A stretch of 64,000 bases of DNA, taken from NCBI RefSeq assembly GCF_026735135.1, contig NZ_JAPQER010000007.1, positions 1 through 64,000 of the forward strand, in the 5' to 3' direction. The notes under the pieces were generated by a model, which saw nothing but the letters and a program-made list of their open reading frames with translations, ran no database searches and was not told the DNA's origin. Source of the DNA: Clostridium aestuarii. GTDB lineage: Bacteria; Bacillota; Clostridia; Clostridiales; Clostridiaceae. Both the position numbers and the translations under genes were made by a program. Of this stretch, positions 51,594 through 59,382 are shown one piece after another (within the stretch, counting starts at the first letter, position 1; every line of letters begins with the position of its first letter).

Positions 51594-51827
51594 ATGAAAA
51601 AATATACTAATATACTCAAAGAAAGTTTAAGTTTGACTTGTTTTTTAGGAATACTTAAATTATTAAGTAATCTTCAGACAAATAAAAGTAATTATCTTTA
51701 TGAAACATTATTTGATATTATAATCTTCTTTTTAGTGATTTTCATTGGGCGTATAATAGTTGTAAATATTAAAAAAATACAAATAAATTATTATAGAGTT
51801 TTTAGAAACTACATTAATTCTAAATAA
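51594..51827 (+). CDS. Small two-helix membrane protein
   Basis: The 77-residue protein has hydrophobic segments at about 12-26 and 38-58 and basic ends. CGGGGGAA precedes the ATG. Function unknown. Confidence 0.5.
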   Translation: MKKYTNILKESLSLTCFLGILKLLSNLQTNKSNYLYETLFDIIIFFLVIFIGRIIVVNIKKIQINYYRVFRNYINSK

Positions 51828-51920
51828 TTATAATTTAATTTAAAGAAAATGTGTATTAATAACTATAAATATATTAAAACATAATCATAAATTATAGTGA
51901 ATTAAAAACGAGGGGTTTTT

Positions 51921-52115
51921 ATGAAGAAAAAACGAAGAGTTTCAAAGAAAATATTTAGTATAATTAAGTTTGCGTGGAATTTTGTTGGTCTTTTTATATC
52001 ACTAATAATAAAAGATATATATAATTTAAACTTTTGGATATATATGTGTCTCACAGTACCATTTTTAATGATAGGGTTTATTTTGATTAACAAATTTATT
52101 GAAGTAAATGAATAA
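51921..52115 (+). CDS. Small two-helix membrane protein
   Basis: The 64-residue protein has a basic start (MKKKRRVSKKIFSIIKFAWN) and two helices (about 18-32 and 38-58). A GAGGGG site lies upstream. Function unknown. Confidence 0.5.
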   Translation: MKKKRRVSKKIFSIIKFAWNFVGLFISLIIKDIYNLNFWIYMCLTVPFLMIGFILINKFIEVNE

Positions 52116-52179
52116 TTTAATAAACCATTTTCTTAAATGACGGTATAAAAAGTTAATATTAAAGGCATTTGTTAAGACA

Positions 52180-52258
52180 TAATAGCAAAATATTATAAAG
52201 AAAAGTTTATGTTACATATATCTCCTGCTGCTGTGGGAGTTTTTTATGCACTAAAATA
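52180..52258 (+). repeat. Terminator-bearing repeat, copy 2
   Basis: Second copy of 45997-46077. The stem is less perfect here (CTCCTGC, loop, TGTGGGAG) but the T run remains. Confidence 0.8.
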
Positions 52259-52428
52259 TGCTTTAGTTCAATTAAAATTTAGTTTAATAACTAAAATTTG
52301 ATATAATAGGGCTTGTATCAGTTAAATTCCTAAGTGTAACTATTGTCTATAACTAGAAGTTCGAATTGGTGATAAAAGTAGTATAGTAAATTAAACTCAC
52401 TAAATTTTTTTGATAAGAAGGCGATTTT

Positions 52429-52640
52429 GTGAAAAAAGGATTATTATTGGGAGCAGGTTTCTCATTTGATTTAGGTATGCCATTAGTAACTGGTTTAACT
52501 AAGGATTTCTTTCATTTTTTAAATGAAGAGCGATTAACTAGATTCATAGAATCATGGAAAATGGCCGAGCCTTATGGAGAAGATCATCCAATTGATAAAT
52601 TAGCTTTAGAACATGTGTATGATTTAGTCCAAAAGTATAG
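52429..52640 (+). pseudogene. SIR2-like defence gene, truncated
   Basis: A GTG start with AGAAGGCG upstream begins MKKGLLLGAGFSFDLGMPLV then TGLTKDFFHF. GAGFSFDLGMP is the NAD-binding motif of SIR2-like domains (GAGxSxxxGxP), found at the N-terminus of phage-defence NADases. After about 70 residues (DKLALEHVYDLVQKY) the frame enters IS21 remnant DNA and ends. A full-length protein would be several hundred residues, so this is a dead end fragment. Confidence 0.7.
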
Positions 52641-52710
52641 GTGTATTTTATACATTAAATTTCTTCCAAATTATGCTCAAAAACTCTTCCACTTTCTTAA
52701 CAAAAATTTT

Positions 52711-53268
52711 TTAGTTAGATATACTTTCAATCCATTTTTGTGTTTCTTTCAACCTGAATGAATTTCCATTCATATTAATCATATAAGATTTATACGTTAA
52801 CCTATCGGTCATAGCAGCTGTCATTACTGGATCTATAAAAACCGCCCCCCATCTGTCGAAAGACAGGTTAGTTGTTACAATAGTTGATTTTCTACCAGTT
52901 CTTAAAGATAAGTTAGTAAAAAGAAGCTCCGCTCCTTCCTTATCGGAAGATATATATCCAAACTCATCTAGTATAACTAAATCATATTTTTCAAACTTAT
53001 TTTGGTATAATCTAAGTGTCTTATTTGACCTACATTCTTTGAGTTGATTTATAAATAGTGGCACAGTTGTAAATAGTGTTTTATAACCTTCCATGCAAGC
53101 TTTTATAGCTAATCCTATGGCTATATGTGTCTTCCCCGTGCCTGGATTTCCTGCTAGAATAACATTCTGTCCATCCTTTATAAAATCAAGTGTTGAACTT
53201 TTTTTATACGCATTTCCCTTCTCCCTATTGAAATCGTAATGGTTATACTTTACATACATTATAACCAT
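52711..53268 (-). pseudogene. istB: IS21-family helper ATPase IstB, N-terminally truncated
   Basis: The 185-residue frame has Walker A AGNPGTGKTH, LFTTVPLFINQLKE, Walker B DLVILDEFGY, TTNLSFDRWG and the C-terminal MTAAMTDRLTYKSYMINMNG. IstB is normally about 250 residues, and the first 70 are missing. No istA transposase remains. The fragment interrupts the SIR2-like gene. Confidence 0.85.
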
Positions 53269-53271
53269 TAC
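53236..53271. repeat. 12-bp inverted repeat at the cut end of istB
   Basis: GTAATGGTTATA and its complement around a 12-nt loop at the broken 5' end of istB. It may be the scar of the rearrangement that removed istA. From 53272 to 53530 I see no gene; the AT-rich part from 53440 holds the nitrilase promoter region. Confidence 0.5.
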
Positions 53272-53530
53272 AAAGTAGTACGCAATAATTATTTTTAAAA
53301 TTTGACAAAAAAAATTAGCCGTTTCAATGGCTTAAGTGCATTTTATATGTCCACAAGTGTCAAAGACCCGTCTACCTCAATCATAAGTGTTTTTTAAAAT
53401 AAAATCAAATTAAGTTTGCATTAAAAAGACCTATTTTTTAAAGCGATAACGTGATATAATCGTATTATAATAAGTAGTATAAACTAAATTTTGAAAAAAT
53501 TAACAAGAGAAAATAAAGGAGGAATTAGCT

Positions 53531-54454
53531 ATGAAGGATCTTAAGTCTGTATGTAAAATTGCGGTTGTACAAGCTGCACCCGTTATATTTAACAAGGACG
53601 CTTGTTTGGAGAAGTCACTAAAGTTGATAGATGAAGCGGCAGCTAATGGTGCGGAATTTATCGTATTTCCAGAGTTATTTATCCCAGGTTATCCATTTGG
53701 GCTTACATTTGGCTTCACTGTAGGAAGCAGGCAGGAAGACGGTAGGGAAGATTGGAAACTCTACTATGACAATTCTATCCTCGTACCTGGCGATGAAACA
53801 AAGGCTCTTGGTGCCAAAGCTAAAGAACACGGCATTTATCTAAGTATGGGCGTATCTGAAAGGGTTTTAAATACAGGAACCCTATACAATACAAACCTTA
53901 TATTTGACCCAAATGGAGAATTATTAAACGTACACAGAAAGCTAAAGCCAACTGGTTCTGAAAGAGTGGTTTGGGGCGATGCAAACAAGGGATACTTCCC
54001 AACAGTTGATTCTCCTTGGGGCATGATGGGCGCGCTTATTTGCTGGGAGACTTATATGCCACTTGCAAGGGTTGCGCTATATGAAAAAGGAACATCTCTA
54101 TACATATCTCCAAATACAAACGACAACCCAGAATGGCAGGCTACAATTCAGCACGTTGCAATAGAGGGAAAATGCTTCTTTATAAACGCAGATATGTACT
54201 TTACAAAAGACGATTATCCAGATGATTTACGCAGAAAACATGAACTCGATAACAGAGACCACATACTCTGCAGAGGCGGCTCCTGCATAATCGACCCATA
54301 TGGTCACTATGTAACACAGCCTGTGTGGGATAAAGAAGAAATAATATACGCAGATTTAGAAATGGATATGGTTCCAATGAGCAGAATGGAATTCGACCCT
54401 TGTGGGCACTATGCAAGACCGGATGTACTGAAATTCGAATTCTTAGATATTTAG
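53531..54454 (+). CDS. Nitrilase
   Basis: The 307-residue enzyme has the nitrilase triad: Glu 48 in FPELFIPGYP, Lys 137 in HRKLKPTGSERVVWG and Cys 171 in GALICWETYMPLAR. GYP after the Glu and CWETYMPL are typical of true nitrilases (nitrile to carboxylic acid and ammonia) more than amidases. It is somewhat short for aliphatic nitrilases (about 340), lacking part of the C-terminal tail. AAAGGAGG precedes the ATG. Codon use is more GC-rich than nearby genes, so it is probably acquired. Confidence 0.92.
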   Translation: MKDLKSVCKIAVVQAAPVIFNKDACLEKSLKLIDEAAANGAEFIVFPELFIPGYPFGLTFGFTVGSRQEDGREDWKLYYDNSILVPGDETKALGAKAKEHGIYLSMGVSERVLNTGTLYNTNLIFDPNGELLNVHRKLKPTGSERVVWGDANKGYFPTVDSPWGMMGALICWETYMPLARVALYEKGTSLYISPNTNDNPEWQATIQHVAIEGKCFFINADMYFTKDDYPDDLRRKHELDNRDHILCRGGSCIIDPYGHYVTQPVWDKEEIIYADLEMDMVPMSRMEFDPCGHYARPDVLKFEFLDI

Positions 54455-54462
54455 AGAGAATA

Positions 54463-54780
54463 TTACCTTTCTTCCCTGTCTTTATTCATATAAGTTTCGT
54501 AGTTTTTACGAATTTGATAAAGCTCATTCATATCAATTTTAATAGAAGAATACTCGTTCATAAGGGTATTTTTTTTCTTGAAATTCATCAAGTCTAGCGA
54601 GAATATCCTTAGATTTTGGTAACTTTTCATAGTCCTTTAAAATCTCATTAGCAGCTGTTTTTTAAAGGGTAAGTTCGGCAGAGTATTCATTATTAAATTT
54701 AGTGTCATAAGGATTTGCTTTGTGATGTTTATAATGTTCTCTGTATTTATTGATAGTATGAATATGCTGTATTATACAGA
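54463..54780 (-). pseudogene. Conjugative-element relaxase, C-terminal remnant
   Basis: In one frame the minus strand reads INKYREHYKHHKANPYDTKF then NNEYSAEL, and after a frame change KTAANEILKDYEKLPKSKDI and LARLDEF. After another change it reads SSIKIDMNELYQIRKNYETY and a stop. This matches the coiled C-terminal part of MobA/MobL-like relaxases of clostridial integrative elements (YxAAxxxLKxxGxKLPsxxxL...EYxxLKxxxxEL). Its upstream end is cut by the IS256 element. Confidence 0.6.
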
Positions 54781-56240
54781 GAGTGTAAAATAATCTGTGT
54801 AAACTCCATAAGAATTGATATAATATTCTTATAAAAATGGAGGGTGCACAGATTATGTCTTTTTCAAGAAAAGAACTTATTAAACAATTAATTAAAGAGA
54901 CAAAACCTACAAGCGCAAAAGATGTTCAACAAACATTAAAAGAATTATTTTCAGACACACTTAAAGAGATGTTAGAAGCGGAGCTTGATGATCATTTAGG
55001 CTATTCTAAATATGACTATAAAAACAAAAACACTACAAACAGTAGGAATGGTCGTAGTTCTAAAAAAGTATTATCGGATTTAGGCGAATTTGATTTAACA
55101 GTCCCAAGGGATAGAGAAGGATCATTTGAACCGCAGGTTGTAAAGAAAAATCAAACTGATGTTTCAGGAATTGAAGATCAAGTAATTAGTATGTATGCAA
55201 AAGGAATGACAACAAGAGACATAGCAACTCACTTAGAAAATATATATAGTTTCCAGGCTTCGCCTACTTTAATATCAGGAATAACAAACAAAATTACTCC
55301 TATAGCAAAAGAATGGCAAAACAGACCTTTAGAACCTGTATACCCAATAATATTTATGGATGCTATCCATTATAAAGTTAAACAAGACAATAGAATTATA
55401 AACAAGGCTGCTTACGCAGTTATTGGAATAAATTTAGATGGAATGAAAGAAGTTTTAGGTATTTGGATTGGTGGAAATGAAACGTCAAAATATTGGCTTT
55501 TAGTGTTAAATGAGCTTAAAAATAGAGGGATTAATGATATCCTTATAGCCTGTGTTGATGGTCTAAATGGATTTGCTGAAGCTATTAAAGCTATTTATCC
55601 AAATACTGAAATTCAAAGATGTATAATACATCAAATTAGAAACTCTTCAAAATATGTATCTTATAAAGATTTAAAAAAGTTTAATGCTGACTTAAAATTA
55701 GTATATACAGCAACAACAGAAGAAGCTGCTTTAGCTGAGTTAGAAAAATTTGAACAAAAATGGGGAGATAAATATCTTATTGCTATTCGCTCATGGAAAA
55801 CTAATTGGGAAGAATTAGCCACTTTCTTTAAATATCCTCCAGAGATAAGAAAAATAATATATACTACAAATGCTATGGAGAGTTATAATAGACAATTAAG
55901 AAAGGTTACTAAGACTAGAAGTATTTTTCCTTCTGATGATGCTTTACTTAAAATGCTGTATTTAGCAACAATGGACATAAGTAAAAAATGGACTCAATCA
56001 ATACGAGGATGGGCTCAAATACTAGCTCAATTATCTATATATTTTGACGATAGAATTGATAATTTAATATTTTAAAAAACAGTACTACTTAATAATGAAT
56101 TATCATACCATCTTGTTGTAAAAATATTAAAAAAATTAAAATAACTAGGTATTAGCATAATAATACTCTTACCTAGTTATTCTTAAATATATTAATTCTA
56201 AAATTTTTATGGAAGTTTACACAAAATTCTTGACAGACTC
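54781..56240 (+). mobile_element. IS256-family insertion sequence
   Basis: One complete transposase gene lies between imperfect terminal inverted repeats of about 30 bp. Left: GAGTGTAAAATAATCTGTGT, AAACTCCATA. Right, reversed: GAGTCTGTCAAGAATTTTGT, GTAAACTTCCATA. A clear 8-9 bp target duplication is not visible. The element separates the relaxase remnant from the MutS2-like gene. Confidence 0.8.
54855..56075 (+). CDS. IS256-family transposase
   Basis: From the ATG at 54855 (GGAGGG upstream) the 406-residue protein is full length. It has the N-terminal DNA-binding part (KRKELIKQLIKE-like, RNGRSSKKVLSDLGEFDL), the DDE core with IIFMDAIHYKVK, ACVDGLNGFAEAIKAIYP and QRCIIHQIRNSSKYVSYKDL, and the C-terminal YTTNAMESYNRQLRKVTKTR. 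It is probably active. Confidence 0.95.
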   Translation: MSFSRKELIKQLIKETKPTSAKDVQQTLKELFSDTLKEMLEAELDDHLGYSKYDYKNKNTTNSRNGRSSKKVLSDLGEFDLTVPRDREGSFEPQVVKKNQTDVSGIEDQVISMYAKGMTTRDIATHLENIYSFQASPTLISGITNKITPIAKEWQNRPLEPVYPIIFMDAIHYKVKQDNRIINKAAYAVIGINLDGMKEVLGIWIGGNETSKYWLLVLNELKNRGINDILIACVDGLNGFAEAIKAIYPNTEIQRCIIHQIRNSSKYVSYKDLKKFNADLKLVYTATTEEAALAELEKFEQKWGDKYLIAIRSWKTNWEELATFFKYPPEIRKIIYTTNAMESYNRQLRKVTKTRSIFPSDDALLKMLYLATMDISKKWTQSIRGWAQILAQLSIYFDDRIDNLIF

Positions 56241-56278
56241 ATAAGAAGTCCATATATGAACTACCTTATTTTATGAAA

Positions 56279-58183
56279 TTATAACTGTTTTCTTTGGTTT
56301 ATTTCCTTTTGAATTTTCTTCAATGCTTTTTTAGATCCTCTTTCAATATCCCTATCTAGTTTTCTTTCTTTATAACTTACAAACAAACTATTTAAATCAT
56401 AATCCTTTGGATATAATTCTGCAGCCTTTAAAGAAAGCTCTATTCTTTTTGCATTTACTTCTATAAATTCATTGTTATATAAGACTTTTACATTATTAAA
56501 TTTGTCTACAGGCTTATATATTATCCCAAAATCATCTTTATCTAATAATTTTACTTTATCTCCTACCTGATAAACGGGAATTTCCTTTTCTTCTTTATAT
56601 ACTTTGGCAGATGACTCTATTTTACTTCTTTTAACTAAATCAAAATTATAGTTTTTATCATCCATATATTCTTTTGCTTTTTTTAATACCTTGTCTTTTA
56701 TGCCCATTTTTTTAGAAATAAACAACGCATTACTATCTTGAGATATTCCTATGGTTAGCTTATATAGTGGCTGTAATGTATCTTTATCAAACATCATACC
56801 TGAATTTTCAAATTCTGGATGATATGTTGCATACTTCTTGAGTTCTCCATAATGGGTAGATGCTAGGGTTATACATCCCATTTTATACATTTCTTCAAGA
56901 ATAGCTATAGCAAGTGCAGCCCCTTCATTTGGTTCAGTTCCACTACCAATCTCATCTAGTATCAATAGGGTAGAATTATTAGATGAACTTATTATTTGTG
57001 CAATGTTTTTTATATGTGAAGAAAAGGTACTAAGGGCATTTTCTATACTTTGATTATCCCCTATGTCAACAAATATATTTTCAAATACATTCATTACAGT
57101 TTCTTCACTTGCACATATGTCAAATCCACATTGAACCATTAACGACAACAAGCCTACAGTTTTTAACGCAACGGTTTTTCCTCCTGCATTAGGTCCTGTA
57201 ATTAGCAAGCTTCTATAATTCTTTCCTATTTCTAAATTTAGTGGTACAACATGCCCTTTTAAAAGAGGATGTTTTCCATCAACGATTTTTATATATCCTC
57301 TATCATTTATTTTAGGTGTAATTCCATTTGTATTTTGGCTATATTTAGCTTTTGCAAAAACCATGTCATACTCTGCTAGTATTTCTATGTTTAATTTAAT
57401 ATTTGTTATTTTTTCAAATATAAGCTCCGTTAAATAAGATAATATCTTATTTTCTTCTATAGATTCTTCACTTTTTAAACAAATCATCTCCATGCTAAAC
57501 TTTGATACATTATTAGGTTCTATAAATACAGTATTTCCTTTTGATGATGTGTCTAATATAACTCCACTCACTTTGTTTTTGTAGGATGCTTTTATTGGAA
57601 TTACATATCTATCCTCTCTTTTACTTATTACAAAATCTTGAATATACTGTTTGTTTCCACTAGCTGTTAAAAATTTATTTAGTCTTTCTTTTATTTTAGT
57701 TTTAGTTACTTCTATATTTCTTCTTATTTTCTTTAGTTCTTTACTAGCTTGCGAATCCACCTTACTTCCTCTTATACAGTGGTCTATTTCACTTTCTATA
57801 TTTTCACAGGGTGTTATATTTGCAGCATATGCACTTAAAGTAGGTGCATAAAATTCTTTATCAGACATAAAAGACTTTATTTTTCTACTTCCTCTTAAAA
57901 AATCTTGTATTTTTATAAGTTCATATGGATCTAATATCATACCCTTTTCAATCTTATCAATAAGTGTATTTACATTAGATAACCCACCAAGAGGTATGTG
58001 GTTACTATTTTCTATTATCTTTTTAGCTTCTTTGTTTTCAGCTAATCTTCGTTTAACTACTTTCTTATTTCCACTAGGATTTAGCTTATCTATTAAGTCT
58101 TTTCCAAGTGAACTTGCACAATACCCTTTTACTAATTCCTTTACTTCATCTAGTTGTAGTTTTTGAAATGTACATTTATTCAT
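56279..58183 (-). CDS. MutS2-like ATPase without Smr domain
   Basis: The ATG at 58183 is chosen because GGAGGG ends 9 nt before it; the ATG at 58192 touches that site. The 634-residue protein has MutS core and clamp regions (about 1-300), Walker A TGPNAGGKT (near 329-337), Walker B LLILDEIGSGTEP and the THYGELK motif. A KOW-like segment follows (about 545-600, YQVGDKVKLLDKDDFGIIYK). Usual MutS2 is about 785 residues and ends in an Smr nuclease domain, which is absent. B. subtilis MutS2 is known to bind and split collided ribosomes. The leader upstream fits that role better than DNA repair. Confidence 0.88.
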   Translation of the reverse strand: MNKCTFQKLQLDEVKELVKGYCASSLGKDLIDKLNPSGNKKVVKRRLAENKEAKKIIENSNHIPLGGLSNVNTLIDKIEKGMILDPYELIKIQDFLRGSRKIKSFMSDKEFYAPTLSAYAANITPCENIESEIDHCIRGSKVDSQASKELKKIRRNIEVTKTKIKERLNKFLTASGNKQYIQDFVISKREDRYVIPIKASYKNKVSGVILDTSSKGNTVFIEPNNVSKFSMEMICLKSEESIEENKILSYLTELIFEKITNIKLNIEILAEYDMVFAKAKYSQNTNGITPKINDRGYIKIVDGKHPLLKGHVVPLNLEIGKNYRSLLITGPNAGGKTVALKTVGLLSLMVQCGFDICASEETVMNVFENIFVDIGDNQSIENALSTFSSHIKNIAQIISSSNNSTLLILDEIGSGTEPNEGAALAIAILEEMYKMGCITLASTHYGELKKYATYHPEFENSGMMFDKDTLQPLYKLTIGISQDSNALFISKKMGIKDKVLKKAKEYMDDKNYNFDLVKRSKIESSAKVYKEEKEIPVYQVGDKVKLLDKDDFGIIYKPVDKFNNVKVLYNNEFIEVNAKRIELSLKAAELYPKDYDLNSLFVSYKERKLDRDIERGSKKALKKIQKEINQRKQL

Positions 58184-58198
58184 TGATTTCATCCCTCC

Positions 58199-58242
58199 AA
58201 AAAAATAAAGGCTATAGGTAAACAGAGTACACCTATAGCCTT
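58199..58242 (-). terminator. Attenuator terminator 2, abutting the MutS2-like start
   Basis: A 12-bp perfect stem (AAGGCTATAGGT/ACCTATAGCCTT) is followed on the minus strand by a T-rich run and then directly by the GGAGGG of the gene. A terminator in this place must be bypassed for expression. Confidence 0.85.
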
Positions 58243-58276
58243 ATATTATTTCATTTTTTATACTATTTTTTTGCAT

Positions 58277-58299
58277 AAAAAAGCCGTGCAAAGCACGGC
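58277..58299 (-). terminator. Attenuator terminator 1 in the leader
   Basis: GCCGTGC, loop TTT, GCACGGC and six T on the minus strand, a compact intrinsic terminator between the promoter and the MutS2-like gene. Confidence 0.85.
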
Positions 58300-58379
58300 A
58301 TTAATAGCAAATTATAGATATAAAGAGTCCCTTAAAGTAAAACCTATCAAGGGCATGTTTTATAAGATTAGCTATCCGT

Positions 58380-58480
58380 GTTCTTAACATAATTACATCT
58401 TAAACGCACAACAAATAGACCCAAGAATAACGGGCTTTTCAAACTTTTAAGATGTTTATTAAATTCATTTAGTTAAGAAC
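58380..58480 (-). promoter_or_regulatory. Long leader hairpin, candidate ribosome-controlled switch
   Basis: Three helices are nested: 58472-58480 with 58380-58388 (9 bp, GTTCTTAAC/GTTAAGAAC on the minus strand), 58446-58455 with 58395-58404 (10 bp), and a CCC/GGG hairpin near 58418-58436. The outer helix uses the end of the leader ORF, so a ribosome stalled there would open it. Confidence 0.65.
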
Positions 58481-58492
58481 AACTACACTCAC
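58469..58492 (-). CDS. Leader peptide of seven residues
   Basis: AGGAGG, 7-nt spacing, GTG and the codons for MSVVVLN, then TAA. The ribosome binding site is one of the best in the window although the ORF is tiny, which is typical of stall-sensing leader peptides. Confidence 0.65.
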   Translation of the reverse strand: MSVVVLN

Positions 58493-58520
58493 AAAACAAC
58501 CTCCTATTTATATTACCTAC

Positions 58521-58549
58521 ATTATATATCAACAAATTGAATAACGCAA
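58521..58549 (-). promoter_or_regulatory. Promoter of the MutS2-like transcript
   Basis: On the minus strand TTGCGT, 17-nt spacer, TATAAT. The expected start near 58514 places the leader-peptide ribosome binding site about 10 nt into the RNA and gives an untranslated leader of about 330 nt. Confidence 0.7.
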
Positions 58550-58730
58550 TATTTTATTAAAATTCTACCGTCATTTATTATATTGATTTTGAAAATAAAT
58601 CATCAAATAAACAAACTTAAAAATCGTGTTAAACTATAGTAAATCCAATATATAGATATATTCCTAACTTTTTTTGAATTAAAAGTATGTTGAGAATATA
58701 TAGTTGTTATTATGTTTTTTATACCTAATA

Positions 58731-58785
58731 AGGTTTAATATGGTATAATTTTGAGAGAGTGTTGTTACATAGTTTAAAGAAATCA
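58731..58785 (+). promoter_or_regulatory. Shared promoter-leader module, copy 5
   Basis: AAGGTTTAATATGGTATAAT, then TTTGAGAGAGTGTTGTTACA and TAGTTTAAAGAAATC, aligned with copy 4. It lies 24 bp before the start at 58809. Confidence 0.6.
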
Positions 58786-58808
58786 CAAATTTATAGGGGG
58801 TGATAGTT

Positions 58809-59207
58809 ATGAGTAAAAATAGACCTTTTATAATAACATTTATTGGAGATATATCTTTTTTAAGTGCATTACTATCAATATTATTATCAATAGCATCATT
58901 ATTATCTCCAGGTTTTTTAGAACGCCATAATTTTTCTACTATACCATTACCTATTTTTTCACATCATATAATGCAGATATTATTGTATATAATTTTACTA
59001 ATAGCATCTTATGGCTTTTTAAAACTTAAAATATGGGGTTATTGGCTAATGATAACTTATAATACATTTTTCCTATTAGTAAATATTATTTGGGGTCTAC
59101 AAAATAAACAACCATTTATTTCTACAAACGTTATGATGACATTTATAGAATTAATATTTATTTTACCAACAAAAAAATACTTTTATGAAGAGAATTTTCC
59201 TTCATAA
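58809..59207 (+). CDS. Four-helix membrane protein of unknown function
   Basis: From the ATG at 58809 (AGGGGGTG upstream; the GTG at 58800 overlaps this site) the 132-residue protein has four hydrophobic segments (about 7-32, 48-66, 72-90 and 103-118). Function unknown. Confidence 0.6.
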   Translation: MSKNRPFIITFIGDISFLSALLSILLSIASLLSPGFLERHNFSTIPLPIFSHHIMQILLYIILLIASYGFLKLKIWGYWLMITYNTFFLLVNIIWGLQNKQPFISTNVMMTFIELIFILPTKKYFYEENFPS

Positions 59208-59249
59208 TATGGTGTATTACACTAGATATGTACTGAAAGGATATTACCT

Positions 59250-59369
59250 ATGGGCAAAAATAGATTTATAGTGAAACTAAATAATAAATGGGTCATTATA
59301 GATTATAAAGATAATATAATAAAAGAGGTAACATATGATATAATTATTATGAATTACTATAATTATTAA
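59250..59369 (+). CDS. Possible 39-residue peptide
   Basis: ATG after GAAAGG codes for MGKNRFIVKLNNKWVIIDYK and 19 more residues rich in Ile, Asn and Tyr. The 25 bp before it (GGTGTATTACACTAGATATG) recur before the broken gene at 18947, which hints at a shared upstream element. Confidence 0.4.
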   Translation: MGKNRFIVKLNNKWVIIDYKDNIIKEVTYDIIIMNYYNY

Positions 59370-59382
59370 AGAGGTAATTAAT

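Noticed and set aside
54781-56240. A target-site duplication for the IS256 element
   Set aside because: The flanking 8-10 bp on the two sides do not match, so the insertion history cannot be read from the ends.
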